A stretch of 42,002 nt of DNA from Pseudomonadota bacterium (GTDB lineage Bacteria; Pseudomonadota; Gammaproteobacteria; Eutrophobiales; Eutrophobiaceae): contig JADFPU010000003.1 of NCBI GenBank assembly GCA_022562175.1, positions 2,608-44,609 on the forward strand, written 5' to 3'. Every line of letters begins with the position of its first letter. The first letter of the stretch is position 1. Positions 1 to 10,693 of the stretch are shown here, in pieces. The notes beneath the pieces were generated by a model. The model ran no database searches. It saw only the letters and a program-made list of their open reading frames with translations, and was not told the DNA's origin. A program made the position numbers and the translations under genes.

Positions 1-1993
1 GTAATTGATTGACTCTATTCTTAAGTTGATCTCTGGAAATATTCATCTTCCTGGCAAGTTGCTTGTGTGATTTTTCATCTGCAGGCAAAAATTCATGTAA
101 TGGCGGGTCCAGCAGCCGTATGGTGACCGGTAAACCACGCATGGCAGTAAAGATGCCTTCAAAATCACGACGCTGGTATGGCAGAAGTTTTTTCAGAGCG
201 ATACGTCGTTCCGCTTCGTCATTAGCCAGGATCATTTCCCGCATTGCGGTGATTCTTGTATCAGCAAAAAACATATGCTCGGTACGACACAAGCCAATGC
301 CTTCCGCTCCAAAGTTACGCGCTATAATTGCGTCTTCGGGGGTGTCGGCATTTGTCCTGATGGCCAGCTTGCGGGTTTTGTCCGCCCATTGCATCAATAT
401 TTTAAACTCTTTTGAGAGTGATGGCGGTCGTGTTGGCAACTCGCCCAACATAATTTCGCCTGATGTGCCATCTATACTAATTACATCCTTACTGGTGATT
501 ATGGTGCCGTTGATAGTAATAGTCTTGCGCTTTTCATGAATTAAAAGATCTCCTGCCCCGGCGATGCAACATTTTCCCCAACCACGTGCAACGACTGCAG
601 CGTGACTGGTCGAGCCACCAGTTGAAGTAATTATGCCATTGGCTGCATACATACCATGTATATCTTCAGGGCTTGTTTGTTTGCGCACCAGAATGACTTT
701 ATCTCCTTTGGCTGCCCGCTCGACGGCCTCATCCGCAGAAAAAACAGGCACGCCCGTAGCAGCACCTGGCGAGGCCGGCAAACCTTTTGTTAATACATTA
801 CGTTTTGCTTTCGGATCAAACGTAGGTAATAACAATTGATCCAGGTCATTAGCGGGCACACGCAGCAAGGCAGTCTTTTGTGTTATGCGTCTCTCTTTTA
901 CCATGTCAACGGCGATCTTGACAGCGGCGACACCTGTGCGCTTGCCGGTGCGGGTCTGCAGCATAAAAAGCTTGCCGTGTTCGATGGTGAACTCAATATC
1001 CTGCATGTCTTTATAATGGGTCTCAAGTGAACGCCTTATGCGTAATAATTGCCGGTAGGTTTCAGGCCGCCATTTCTTCATTTCATCAATGGGCGATGGT
1101 GTGCGAATGCCGGCTACAACATCTTCTCCTTGCGCATTAATCAGAAATTCACCGTAAAGTTTATTAGTGCCGGTTGTTGGATCGCGAGTAAAGGCAACGC
1201 CAGTGCCGGAATCATCTCCCATGTTGCCGAATACCATCGACTGAATATTAACGGCAGTCCCTGTTAAATCCCGTATTTGATTGATGCGTCGATAAGTGAT
1301 CGCGCGTTGTGTATTCCAACTGCGGAAAACCGAGTCTATTGCTTTCTCGAGCTGTATATAAGGGTCTTGCGGAAAGCCTTCACGGGCATGCTGTCTGTAC
1401 ACCTTCTTGTAGCCAGCGATTAATTCAGTCAGCCCGGCTTCATCCAGATCTGTATCTTCTGTAACCTTGTACTTTTTCTTGATTCGATCAAAGCACGTCT
1501 CAAAATAATGATGTTCAATACCCATCACCACATCACCAAACATATTAATCAAGCGACGGTAAGCATCAAGTGCAAAGCGCTTGTTGCCGGTCAAGGCTGC
1601 CAGGCCTTGTACTGACTTGTTTGTCAGTCCCAGGTTTAAAACGGTATCCATCATGCCGGGCATGCTGGCGGCGGCGCCGCTTCTTACCGAGACCAGCAGT
1701 GGATTTGAATTGCAGCCAAATTTCTTGCCGGTTTCATGCTCAAGACGCTGCATATTTTTGTGAACATCATCCAGCAGCCCAACGGGTAATATTTTGCCGG
1801 TTTGATAAAACCTGGCACAGGTTTCGGTGGTGATGGTGAAACCAGGCGGTACCGGCAGGCCGATATTGGTCATTTCGGCAAGGTTTGCGCCCTTTCCGCC
1901 CAGCAACTCGCGCAAGTTTTTGTTTCCTTCAGTAAGTTTACTGCCGAAATAATAGATGCGCTTAAGTCTGTATTTTTGGTTACTTGTCGTCAC
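1..1993 (-). CDS. ppdK: Pyruvate, phosphate dikinase, partial (C-terminus beyond window start)
   Basis: Absent from ORF track because it runs off the edge. Minus-strand reading from GTG at 1993 gives (V)TTSNQKYRLKRIYYFGSKLTEGNKNLRELLGGKGANLAEMTNIGLPVPPGFTITTE..., with LLVSVRSGAAASMPGMMDTVLNLG and the phosphohistidine motif TGGSTSHAAVVARGWGKCCIAG. Confidence 0.95.
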   Translation of the reverse strand, partial: MTTSNQKYRLKRIYYFGSKLTEGNKNLRELLGGKGANLAEMTNIGLPVPPGFTITTETCARFYQTGKILPVGLLDDVHKNMQRLEHETGKKFGCNSNPLLVSVRSGAAASMPGMMDTVLNLGLTNKSVQGLAALTGNKRFALDAYRRLINMFGDVVMGIEHHYFETCFDRIKKKYKVTEDTDLDEAGLTELIAGYKKVYRQHAREGFPQDPYIQLEKAIDSVFRSWNTQRAITYRRINQIRDLTGTAVNIQSMVFGNMGDDSGTGVAFTRDPTTGTNKLYGEFLINAQGEDVVAGIRTPSPIDEMKKWRPETYRQLLRIRRSLETHYKDMQDIEFTIEHGKLFMLQTRTGKRTGVAAVKIAVDMVKERRITQKTALLRVPANDLDQLLLPTFDPKAKRNVLTKGLPASPGAATGVPVFSADEAVERAAKGDKVILVRKQTSPEDIHGMYAANGIITSTGGSTSHAAVVARGWGKCCIAGAGDLLIHEKRKTITINGTIITSKDVISIDGTSGEIMLGELPTRPPSLSKEFKILMQWADKTRKLAIRTNADTPEDAIIARNFGAEGIGLCRTEHMFFADTRITAMREMILANDEAERRIALKKLLPYQRRDFEGIFTAMRGLPVTIRLLDPPLHEFLPADEKSHKQLARKMNISRDQLKNRVNQL

Positions 1994-2034
1994 AGTAGAT
2001 TCTTTTCATGAGATAAATACGGTTTATGAACGTA

Positions 2035-3483
2035 TTATTTTATCCAGAGATCCATAAATTCATCGACGGGCATTTTTTCAAGTTTTGCCTGATCCTCACA
2101 GGCGTCGATTATATTTTCCAGCTGTGATTGAGAGAACTGAGTCGCCAGATTATTTCTGAATTTTTCAAGGAGTAAGGGTAGCCCCTGTTCACGGCGACGG
2201 CGATGGCCAACAGGATATTCGATAGTTATCTTGTCTGTGCTGGAGCCATCATCAAAGAAAACCTGTACGGAGTTACCGATAGCACGTAGCTCAGGATTAA
2301 GATAGTTACGACTGAATTGTTTGTTTTCTGTAACAGTCATTTTTTCTCGCAGCCGATCAATACGTGGGTCTTGCGCGATATCGTCTTCATAGTCATCTGC
2401 TGTCAAGCGACCATGGATGAGGGGTATCGCTGTCATGTACTGAAGGCAATGATCACGGTCCGCCGGGTTATCCAGGGGACCTGTCTTGTCAATGATACGC
2501 ACTGCTGCCTGTTGTGTTTCGATAGCGATTTTTTCCACCTGCTCTAACCTGGTCTTGACTTGTTCATGCAACTGTAGCGCAGCTTCAACAGCGGTTTGTG
2601 CATGGAATTCGGCCGGGAAGGATATCTTGAAAAGCACATTTTCCATCACATATGATCCGAACGGCCGGTTTATGGTTAATGTCTGCTTATTAAACAAAAC
2701 ATCCTCAAAACCCCAGACGTCTGCGCTCAGTGCCGAAGGATATCCCATCTCACCTGCGAGGGAGAGAAATGCATGTCTTACGCCGCGGCTGCTGGCATCG
2801 CCTGCTGCCCAACTTTTGCGAGAACCGGTATTCGGTGCGTGACGATATGTACGCAATGCAGCGCCATCGAGCCAAGCATTGGAAACGGCATTGATGATTT
2901 GTTCACGATTGCCGCCGAGCATCCTGGTGGCGACAGCTGTACTGGCAATACGCACCAATAACACATGATCCAGCCCGACGCGGTTAAAGCTGTTTTCAAT
3001 AGCGAGTATACCCTGAATCTCATGGGCCATAATCATGCCTGTGAGGACATCAGCAATAGTGAGCGGGGCTTTGGACTCTACGACATTTTTGCGGCTGAGA
3101 TAATCTGCAACCGCCAGGATAGCGCCGAGGTTATCAGAAGGATGTCCCCACTCTGCCGCCAGCCAGGTATCATTAAAATCCAGCCAACGCACGGCCGCGC
3201 CTATATTAAAAGCGGCCATTACCGGGTCGAGTTCAAAAGCAGTGCCGGGCACGCGAGCACCACCTTTCATTTCAGCTCCGGCGACTACCGGGCCGAGTAA
3301 TTTCGTACAAGCCGGATAGTTGAGAGCAAGTATGCCACAACCCAGTGTGTCCATCAGGCAATAACGTGCCGTTTGCCGTGCCACGGTACTGTCGGCAGTA
3401 AAGTGCAAGACATAATCGGCGATATCCTGTATTAACCGATCCGGTTCTGGCCGGCTTGCATTACGAATACCTGTATCAGCCAT
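2035..3483 (-). CDS. prpD: 2-methylcitrate dehydratase (MmgE/PrpD family)
   Basis: 482 aa; typical PrpD sequence ([25 protein letters not shown]..., [29 protein letters not shown]); adjacent to prpC and prpB. Confidence 0.95.
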   Translation of the reverse strand: MADTGIRNASRPEPDRLIQDIADYVLHFTADSTVARQTARYCLMDTLGCGILALNYPACTKLLGPVVAGAEMKGGARVPGTAFELDPVMAAFNIGAAVRWLDFNDTWLAAEWGHPSDNLGAILAVADYLSRKNVVESKAPLTIADVLTGMIMAHEIQGILAIENSFNRVGLDHVLLVRIASTAVATRMLGGNREQIINAVSNAWLDGAALRTYRHAPNTGSRKSWAAGDASSRGVRHAFLSLAGEMGYPSALSADVWGFEDVLFNKQTLTINRPFGSYVMENVLFKISFPAEFHAQTAVEAALQLHEQVKTRLEQVEKIAIETQQAAVRIIDKTGPLDNPADRDHCLQYMTAIPLIHGRLTADDYEDDIAQDPRIDRLREKMTVTENKQFSRNYLNPELRAIGNSVQVFFDDGSSTDKITIEYPVGHRRRREQGLPLLLEKFRNNLATQFSQSQLENIIDACEDQAKLEKMPVDEFMDLWIK

Positions 3484-3531
3484 TATTAATATTCCCTGAC
3501 ATTTTTTTAATTGTTAAAAATATTTGCTACA

Positions 3532-3777
3532 GAGTACACAGAGATCGCAGAGAAAAATAAAAATTGAAAACTCATAAAACTCTGTGTGCTCGACAATTTG
3601 TTCCTGACATTGTCTCGGTCTCTGCTCCAGGCTTGACTCTACCGATTACTTCGGCTTTGGCTGGAAAACTTGTTCCAGACGTTTTCAACCACTTACGTCC
3701 TGTAAGTGTTCCTGCGTCGCTCTACCGCCTACTTCCGTATAGGCGTCCATGTAATCGTACCTTCTACGTCCCTGTAG
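3532..3777. repeat. Array of consecutive short hairpins in the prpC-prpD intergenic region
   Basis: Inverted repeats: GAGTACACAGAG(3532-3543)/CTCTGTGTGCTC(3580-3591); GACAAT/ATTGTC(3592-3614); CCGA/TCGG(3642-3654); CTGGAA/TTCCAG(3661-3678); CACTTAC/GTAAGTG(3690-3708); CGCCTA/TAGGCG(3726-3745); CTAC/GTAG(3764-3777). Confidence 0.75.
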
Positions 3778-3807
3778 TCGTCTGTGGCTTGTTATGTTTT
3801 TCTATTC

Positions 3808-4956
3808 TTATCGATTCTCGATGGGTATAAATTCCCGATCTTCGGGGCCAGTGTAGTTGGCACTGGGACGAATAATCTTTCCGTCAAGCCGTTGTTCCAT
3901 AATGTGCGCTGCCCAGCCAGTAATTCGCGATATTACAAAGATAGGCGTAAACATCGTTGTGGGAATGCCCATGCTGTGGTAGACGACTGCGGAGAACCAA
4001 TCAAGGTTCGGGAACATATTTTTTTCTTGCCACATGACTGTTTCCAAACGCTCCGCAATCTCAAACAGTTGCATATCACCTTGAGCTTCTGATAGTTGTC
4101 TGGCAACTTGCTTGATTATCTGGTTGCGTGGATCGGCGATCGTGTACACCGGGTGACCAAAGCCAATTATGATCTCTTTACGGGCAATACGTTGTTTTAT
4201 GTCTGCCTCGGCCTGGTCAGCGTTATTGTAGCGTTGCATGATCGCCAGCGCGACTTCATTGGCGCCCCCATGTTTAGGGCCACGCAAAGCACCTATCGCA
4301 CCTGTGACCGCAGAGTAGATATCGGCACCGGTGCCGGTAATCACACGACTGGTGAAGGTCGAGGCATTAAATTCATGCTCGGCATAAAGTATCAGCGAGA
4401 TATGCATGGCCTTCACCCATAATTTATCTGCGGCCTGACCGTGTAACATATTCAGGAAATGAGCGCCGATTGAATCATCATCGGTAACGGTATTAATACG
4501 TTGGCCGTTATGGCTGAAGTGATACCAGTAAACCAGCATGGAAGCGAAACAAGCCAGTAGGCGGTCGGCAATATCCTTTGCCCCTTGCGGAGATTGTTGC
4601 GCATGCTCAGGCAAGATCGTGCCCAGCACAGAACAGCCGCAACGCAATACGTCCATCGGCTGGGCTGATGCCGGGATCAGTTCCAGTAGCTGTAGCAATG
4701 CCCCGGGCAGATCCCTCAGGCCTTGCAGCTTGTGCTTATAGTCATCGAGTTCATTTTTTGCAGGTAACTTGCCATGGATTAATAGATGCGCAATTTCTTC
4801 AAACTGACAAGACTCCGCCAGATCGTTGATATCGTATCCACAGTAAGCCAGATCATTGCCACTACGGCCGACAGTACATAAGGCTGTGTTGCCGGCTACG
4901 GTGCCTGACAGGGCAACTGATTTTTTCGGTTTAAAGGGGGTGTTTGATTTGCTCAT
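3808..4956 (-). CDS. prpC: 2-methylcitrate synthase (citrate synthase family)
   Basis: 382 aa; citrate synthase signature region [13 protein letters not shown] and [15 protein letters not shown]; operon context with prpB/prpD. Confidence 0.95.
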   Translation of the reverse strand: MSKSNTPFKPKKSVALSGTVAGNTALCTVGRSGNDLAYCGYDINDLAESCQFEEIAHLLIHGKLPAKNELDDYKHKLQGLRDLPGALLQLLELIPASAQPMDVLRCGCSVLGTILPEHAQQSPQGAKDIADRLLACFASMLVYWYHFSHNGQRINTVTDDDSIGAHFLNMLHGQAADKLWVKAMHISLILYAEHEFNASTFTSRVITGTGADIYSAVTGAIGALRGPKHGGANEVALAIMQRYNNADQAEADIKQRIARKEIIIGFGHPVYTIADPRNQIIKQVARQLSEAQGDMQLFEIAERLETVMWQEKNMFPNLDWFSAVVYHSMGIPTTMFTPIFVISRITGWAAHIMEQRLDGKIIRPSANYTGPEDREFIPIENR

Positions 4957-5837
4957 TCGGATTTTTCTCTGGAAAAAAGTGCGTCCAGTTTTTCTTCATA
5001 GTCGTGATAGGAAAGCGTCGCATATAGATCGTCTCTGCTTTGCATCTTGTCGATACAGGCCTTTTGTGAACCTTCTTGCATGATGGTGTTATAGACCGAC
5101 AATGTCGCCTGACTCATGGCGCGGAAGGCGGATAACGGGTACAAGACCATCTTTACGCCGGCATCAGCCAGTTCCTGGGTCGTGAAATAAGGTGTTTTGC
5201 CAAATTCGGTTATGTTTGCCAGCACAGGAACCTTGATAGTGGAGCTAAAGGCGCGGTAATCATCCAGTGCATATAAAGCCTCTGCGAAGATCATATCGGC
5301 GCCTGCTGCAATATAGGCATGACATCGTTCGATGGCCGATTCTATGCCTTCACTGGCAACCGCATCCGTGCGTGCCATGATGACAAAATCATCGTCGATC
5401 CTGCCATCGACAGCGGCCTTGATCCTGTCTGTCATTTCCGCTGACGAGACGATTGCCTTGTTCGGTCTGTGGCCGCAACGTTTTGCCTGTACCTGATCTT
5501 CTATGTGCATGGCAGCCGCGCCAGCGCGGATCATCTCAGTTGTTGTGCGGGAGATATTAAAGGCACTGCCCCAGCCGGTATCGACATCAACCAGTAACGG
5601 CAGATCCGTTATCGCAGTGATCCGGCGTGTGTCTTCAAGTACATCATGCAAGGTCGTAACAGCCAGATCCGGCATGCCATACGAAGCATTGGCAACCCCG
5701 GCCCCCGATAGATAGATGGCCTTGAAGCCTGTTTGTTGTGCCTGTAATGCAGCGTAGGCATTGATGGTACCGACGATCTGCAATGGTTTATAATCTTTAA
5801 CAGCTTGTCTAAAACGGCCACCTGCAGAATTGGACAT
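4953..5837 (-). CDS. prpB: Methylisocitrate lyase
   Basis: 294 aa; isocitrate lyase/PEP mutase superfamily ([39 protein letters not shown]); overlaps prpC by 4 nt. Confidence 0.95.
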   Translation of the reverse strand: MSNSAGGRFRQAVKDYKPLQIVGTINAYAALQAQQTGFKAIYLSGAGVANASYGMPDLAVTTLHDVLEDTRRITAITDLPLLVDVDTGWGSAFNISRTTTEMIRAGAAAMHIEDQVQAKRCGHRPNKAIVSSAEMTDRIKAAVDGRIDDDFVIMARTDAVASEGIESAIERCHAYIAAGADMIFAEALYALDDYRAFSSTIKVPVLANITEFGKTPYFTTQELADAGVKMVLYPLSAFRAMSQATLSVYNTIMQEGSQKACIDKMQSRDDLYATLSYHDYEEKLDALFSREKSE

Positions 5838-5842
5838 AACAA

Positions 5843-6022
5843 CTAAGCCTCTTCCGCAAATACTTGTTGCTCGATGATTTTTCTGGCCATACTGATATGT
5901 CGGCGCATGAGCATCTCGGTAAACTCTTCATCACCTTGTTCGATGGCGAGGATGGTATGTCGATGTTCCGCCAGCGCTTTTACCGGGCACGATCTGGACT
6001 GGCTGGTTCGAAAACGATACAT
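5843..6022 (-). pseudogene. Truncated C-terminal FCD-domain remnant of a GntR-family regulator
   Basis: Minus-strand frame ...[68 protein letters not shown] resembles the C-terminal FCD helices. An in-frame stop lies just upstream and no HTH-coding region was found upstream. Confidence 0.65.
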
Positions 6023-6108
6023 ACAATGGTTGATGTTGCGTATGGCATTACTGTCCTCTTTTTATGATGAAACGCTTATTGTCAACAGATACAGGCAAAG
6101 GGCGTTGA

Positions 6109-6136
6109 ATTATAGTGGATAAGCAGGTTTTTTCAA
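6109..6136 (-). promoter_or_regulatory. Candidate sigma70-type promoter for gntR remnant/prpBCD/ppdK (TTGAAA-N16-TATAAT)
   Basis: Minus strand TTGAAA (6136-6131), 16-nt spacer, TATAAT (6114-6109). Confidence 0.5.
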
Positions 6137-6165
6137 TGGATTGTCCAATATTCCATCAAACCTGC
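6123..6165. promoter_or_regulatory. Candidate operator: inverted repeat overlapping the -35/spacer region
   Basis: GCAGGTTT (6123-6130) ... AAACCTGC (6158-6165), enclosing ATTGTCCAAT (6140-6149). Confidence 0.4.
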
Positions 6166-6350
6166 ATCCAATATGACAGCACAAAGGACAGATTAACTGC
6201 ACGGCAGTGGCTGACAGGCTGTTGTGGAGATAGCTTATTAAGTCGTGCTGCTGCTGATATGGCGGCAGTGATCCAACGGCTTGCAGGATAAAGTGCAGGG
6301 TGGTCGACTAATCTCGGTCTGTCTATTGGATAACAGGCTTATTGCAGGAC

Positions 6351-6677
6351 TTAAATCTGTGATTCCGGGGTGTGTACAACCAGGCCATCCAGTTCATCCG
6401 TCAGTTTAATTTGACAACCCAGGCGACTGTTTTCCTTGGCGTCAATGGCATATTCCAACATCTGTTTCTCGGCGTTTTGCGGCTCGGGTAATTTCACCAG
6501 CCATTCCTTGTCGAAATAGACATGGCAGGTGGCGCAGGCACAGGCACCGGCACATTCTGCGACGATACCCGGCACACCATTGTTTATAGCCGCCTGCATG
6601 ACACTCTGGCCAACGTCGGCCTCTATCTCCGTCGTGCTGCCATCAAATGCAATAAAATTGATTGTAAGCACCCGCAA
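6351..6677 (-). CDS. 2Fe-2S ferredoxin (adrenodoxin/putidaredoxin type)
   Basis: 108 aa; cysteine pattern ECAGACACATCHVYF ... RLGCQI; fold typical of P450-type ferredoxins. Confidence 0.93.
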   Translation of the reverse strand: MRVLTINFIAFDGSTTEIEADVGQSVMQAAINNGVPGIVAECAGACACATCHVYFDKEWLVKLPEPQNAEKQMLEYAIDAKENSRLGCQIKLTDELDGLVVHTPESQI

Positions 6678-6860
6678 TCCTCCTCGTAAAGTGTTGTATA
6701 AAAAGCGAAAACTGTTAATTCTCGCTAAAAAAGTGGTGGATTATATACCAGACCGGATTTCAGTAAAGACTGATTTCTGATAGATGGTTCAGCTATTGCC
6801 CACAAGATGCGCGGCAATCAAAGAATTCGTTTACAGATGGCCTGTGCGGCTGTGATCTGA

Positions 6861-7838
6861 TCATATGGTCAGTACAAGTTTACCGATATGCTGGCTGGCT
6901 TCCATAATGCGGTGCGCCTCTGCTGCCTGTTGCAGTGGCAGGGTTTGCTGGATAACAGGTTTGACCTTGCCGGACTCGATCAACGGCCATACATATTGCT
7001 TTAACTTCACCGCCAGATCAGCCTTGAACGACACTGATCGCATTCGCAGGCCCGAGCCAGTAATGCTGAGCCGCTTCAATATTACGGGTAGAAAATTTAT
7101 TTCAGCATTGTAACCATGCAAACCTGCAATCAAGACTATACGACCATCTTCAGCAGCCAGTTCAATGTTTCTGTTGATGTAATCACCAGCGACCATATCC
7201 AGGATCACATCGACTCCGTTATTATCTGTCGCTGCCTTGCAGGCAGATACAAAATCATCCTGCTTGTAGTTGATGGCCAGATCGGCGCCCAGTTCTCGAC
7301 AGGCCGCACATTTCTCAGCATTGCCGGCGGTGGCAAATACCTTCGCGCCGAAAGCCCTGGCAAGCTGAATAGCCGTTGTGCCGATGCCGCTGCTGCCACC
7401 GTGTACCAGAAAACTTTCACCGGGCTTCAATTTGGCACGGTCAAAAACATTGCTCCAGACGGTGAAATAAGTCTCCGGTATGGCTGCCGCTTCCACTGCG
7501 CTCAGGCCAGCGGGGACCGGCAAACATAATGCTGCTTCAGCTACCGCATACTCTGCATAGCCACCGCCAGTGACCAGCGCACAGACCATGTCTCCAATGT
7601 GTGGTGACTCGACATTTTCTCCGACTTGCGTTACAACGCCGGCTATTTCCAGGCCCGGTATATCTGATGCACCGGCGGGTGGAGGATATTTGCCCTGGCG
7701 TTGCATCATATCAGGCCGGTTGACACCGGCTGCCTCAACCTTGATCAACACTTGTGCCGGGCCGGCTGCAGGGGTTTCCCTGTCTGCCAGTTCCAGTACT
7801 TCTGGTCCACCAAATTGTTTTATACTTACATACTTCAT
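6861..7838 (-). CDS. NAD(P)H:quinone oxidoreductase, zinc-type ADH family (PIG3-like)
   Basis: MKYVSIKQFGGPEVLELADRETPAAGPAQVLIKVEAAGVNRPDMMQRQGKYPPP...; VHGGSSGIGTTAIQLA. Start taken at the internal Met of the ORF (7838). Confidence 0.9.
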   Translation of the reverse strand: MKYVSIKQFGGPEVLELADRETPAAGPAQVLIKVEAAGVNRPDMMQRQGKYPPPAGASDIPGLEIAGVVTQVGENVESPHIGDMVCALVTGGGYAEYAVAEAALCLPVPAGLSAVEAAAIPETYFTVWSNVFDRAKLKPGESFLVHGGSSGIGTTAIQLARAFGAKVFATAGNAEKCAACRELGADLAINYKQDDFVSACKAATDNNGVDVILDMVAGDYINRNIELAAEDGRIVLIAGLHGYNAEINFLPVILKRLSITGSGLRMRSVSFKADLAVKLKQYVWPLIESGKVKPVIQQTLPLQQAAEAHRIMEASQHIGKLVLTI

Positions 7839-8014
7839 ATGCTTGGTAACGCGCAAATATTATTTATTATAAGGAGTTAATTCTCAGCAGCTTGCAGCGA
7901 GGTAGTTTATTTGATTTTACCTTACTTGCGCCATTGTCGCCTGTCACAATGCAATATATTTTATTAATACAATTGCAAAAATCATGTCTAAATTGAGAAG
8001 CACAAAAGTTTCCG

Positions 8015-9301
8015 ATGAAAATAGAGTCTGACAGATTGATTAGCCTGGATCGGGCACATGTCTGGCATCCCTATGCCTCCATGGTGAATCCGACACCGGT
8101 GTTTGCCGTGGTGTCTGCATCAGGCGTGCGCATCAAACTGGCCGATGGTCGTGTGCTTATTGATGGCATGGCGTCATGGTGGTGCGCGATACATGGTTAT
8201 AACCATCCACACCTCAATGCTGCTATCGAGAAGCAGCTCTCTTTAATGGCGCATGTCATGTTCGGTGGTTTGACCCACACACCGGCGACGACGTTGGCCG
8301 AACAACTTGTTGCGATGACGCCGGATCTTTTGCAGACGGTATTCTTCAGTGATTCCGGCTCTGTTGCAGTAGAAGTGGCAATGAAGATGGCTATTCAATA
8401 TTGGGCAGCGCGTGGACAACATGGCAAGCAAAAGTTGCTCAGCATACGCCAGGCTTATCATGGCGATACACTTGGGGCCATGGCGGTGTGTGATCCGGTT
8501 ACCGGTATGCACACATTATTTAATCAGGTACTGACGCAACAGTATTTTGCGGATGCTCCAAAGACGCGGTTCAATGCAAAATGGTTAGAGGATGATATTG
8601 CTTCGTTCAGTTCTTTATTGAAAAAGCAGCATAAGCATATTGCGGCAGTGATACTGGAACCTGTCGTACAGGCTGCCGGTGGCATGTGGTTTTATTCAGC
8701 GCAATACTTAAAACGAGCCAGGCAACTGTGTGATGAATATAATGTCTTGTTGATTTTCGATGAAATTGCAACGGGCTTTGGACGTACCGGCAAGTTGTTC
8801 GCTTGTGAACATGCTGACATAGCACCTGATATCATGTGTGTCGGCAAGGCACTGACCGGCGGTTATATGACCCTGGCGGCGACGCTGGCGACGCGGGACA
8901 TTGCCGATACTATTTCGGATAATGGTAATGGGGTGTTTATGCATGGACCGACCTTCATGGCCAATCCGCTGGCCTGTGCTGTGGCATTGGCAAGCATTGA
9001 GCTGCTGCTTTCAGGTCCGTGGCAGGCACGTGTTGAAAGTATTGAGGCACAGCTACAGGCACAACTGGCGCCGTGCCGGGATCTGCAAAATGTAACGGAT
9101 GTGCGGGTTCTGGGTGGCATAGGTGTGGTTGAGCTGGACAAGCCGCTTGATATGCACACTGTTGCACATGAATTTGTGCAGCGTGGGGTATGGATCAGAC
9201 CGTTTGGACGCCTGGTCTATATTATGCCGCCCTATATTATAGAAACAGATGACCTCACTACCTTAACGAGTGCTATATATAATGTTGTCAGGGAACTGTG
9301 A
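8015..9301 (+). CDS. bioA: Adenosylmethionine-8-amino-7-oxononanoate aminotransferase
   Basis: 428 aa; DRAHVWHPYASM, DGMASWWCAIHGYNHP, FDEIATGFGRTGKLFACEHADIAPDIMCVGKALTGGYMTLAAT. Confidence 0.95.
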   Translation: MKIESDRLISLDRAHVWHPYASMVNPTPVFAVVSASGVRIKLADGRVLIDGMASWWCAIHGYNHPHLNAAIEKQLSLMAHVMFGGLTHTPATTLAEQLVAMTPDLLQTVFFSDSGSVAVEVAMKMAIQYWAARGQHGKQKLLSIRQAYHGDTLGAMAVCDPVTGMHTLFNQVLTQQYFADAPKTRFNAKWLEDDIASFSSLLKKQHKHIAAVILEPVVQAAGGMWFYSAQYLKRARQLCDEYNVLLIFDEIATGFGRTGKLFACEHADIAPDIMCVGKALTGGYMTLAATLATRDIADTISDNGNGVFMHGPTFMANPLACAVALASIELLLSGPWQARVESIEAQLQAQLAPCRDLQNVTDVRVLGGIGVVELDKPLDMHTVAHEFVQRGVWIRPFGRLVYIMPPYIIETDDLTTLTSAIYNVVREL

Positions 9302-9368
9302 TGATTAATAATTCAGGAGTACAGCAGTCAGGATCCAGTTACTGTACCAAAGAATCAGGGGATACGTT

Positions 9369-10592
9369 ATGAGTCAAACTTGCATAATTGTTGGTGCAAG
9401 CCATGCCGCGGGCCAATTGATCTCCAGTCTTCGGCAGAAGGGCTGGCCAGGACGCATCATGGTCATTGGTGAAGAGTCTTATCTGCCTTATCAGCGCCCC
9501 CCCTTGTCCAAGGCTTTCCTGGCCGGTGAAAAGTCGCTGCAGGATATTATTATCCGGCCCGCACCGTTCTACGAAAAGTCTGAGATAGAATTTATGTTAG
9601 ATACGCGCGTGGAGGCCATCGACCGCGATAATAAATTACTCAAATTAAGCAACGGCGCAACACAGGCGTACGACAAGCTGGCCCTGACAGTAGGTGCAAG
9701 GGTACGAAAGGTTGATTTGCCAGGGGTTGAACTGGAAGGTATTTTCTATTTACGTGACATCAATGATGTTGAACGGATCAAGGCAAACATCGGTGTCGGT
9801 AAGCAGGCGGTGATTGTCGGTGGTGGGTATATCGGCCTGGAGACCGCAGCCACACTCAGAAAACAGGGCATGGCTGTGACGGTGATAGAGATGCTGGAGC
9901 GCGTCATGCAACGTGTGACGGCGCCGCAAGTGTCGGAATTCTTTAGCCGTGTGCATAGCGAGGAAGGCGTCAAGATACTCTGTGGCGTTGGTGTTGATGG
10001 TTTTGAAGGTAATGGATCGGTCGAGAGTGTCGCCTGTAACGATGGTAACAAGTATCCAGCCGATATCGTTGTTATCGGTGTCGGCATAGTGCCAAATGTC
10101 GAATTGGCAGAGGCGGCAGGTCTTGATGTTGATAACGGCATTGTTGTTGATGAGTATGCCAGGACTTCCGATGCGGATATCGTCGCTGCGGGAGATTGTA
10201 CCCGCCATCATAATGTTTTATATGACAGATGGTTGCGTCTGGAATCTGTGCAGAACGCCAGTGATCAGGCTATGGTCGCGGCTGCCACGCTTTGTGGAGA
10301 GGAAAAGCCGTATAATGCGTTGCCGTGGTTCTGGTCAGATCAATACGATCTGAGATTACAAATTGCCGGGCTTTCGCAGGGTTACGATGAGGTCATTATA
10401 CGTGGTGACCGTGAGAATAGCCGCAGTTTTGCCGCCTTTTACCTGAAGGATGGTATTATAATTGCTGTCGATGCTGTCAACAGGCCGTCTGAATTCATGA
10501 TGGGCAAGCGTCTTATAAACAATAAGACTTTGATTGATAAAGAAAAGCTGGCAGATATACAGATGCCGATTAAAGACGTATTCCTGGCGTAA
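9369..10592 (+). CDS. FAD-dependent ferredoxin reductase (putidaredoxin reductase-like)
   Basis: 407 aa; two Rossmann motifs (CIIVGASHAAGQLISSLR; AVIVGGGYIGLETAATLRKQG), SYLPYQRPPLSKAFL. Confidence 0.92.
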   Translation: MSQTCIIVGASHAAGQLISSLRQKGWPGRIMVIGEESYLPYQRPPLSKAFLAGEKSLQDIIIRPAPFYEKSEIEFMLDTRVEAIDRDNKLLKLSNGATQAYDKLALTVGARVRKVDLPGVELEGIFYLRDINDVERIKANIGVGKQAVIVGGGYIGLETAATLRKQGMAVTVIEMLERVMQRVTAPQVSEFFSRVHSEEGVKILCGVGVDGFEGNGSVESVACNDGNKYPADIVVIGVGIVPNVELAEAAGLDVDNGIVVDEYARTSDADIVAAGDCTRHHNVLYDRWLRLESVQNASDQAMVAAATLCGEEKPYNALPWFWSDQYDLRLQIAGLSQGYDEVIIRGDRENSRSFAAFYLKDGIIIAVDAVNRPSEFMMGKRLINNKTLIDKEKLADIQMPIKDVFLA

Positions 10593-10693
10593 GCTGGTGG
10601 CGCTGTGCAACACATAGCTAAAGATCTATGCACGGAGCGGAACAGGATTGAGGAGGCGTTAAAGAACAGCAAGCAGCAACTGCGGATTCTAGG

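Noticed and set aside
63-2011. Plus-strand ORFs in the track across 63-2011
   Set aside because: They are antisense to a clear PPDK reading frame on the minus strand that the track omits because it crosses the window edge.
2317-5842. Many small ORFs antisense or out of frame within prpD, prpC and prpB (and similarly throughout the window)
   Set aside because: No independent support; they overlap strongly recognisable genes and their compositions look like shadow frames.
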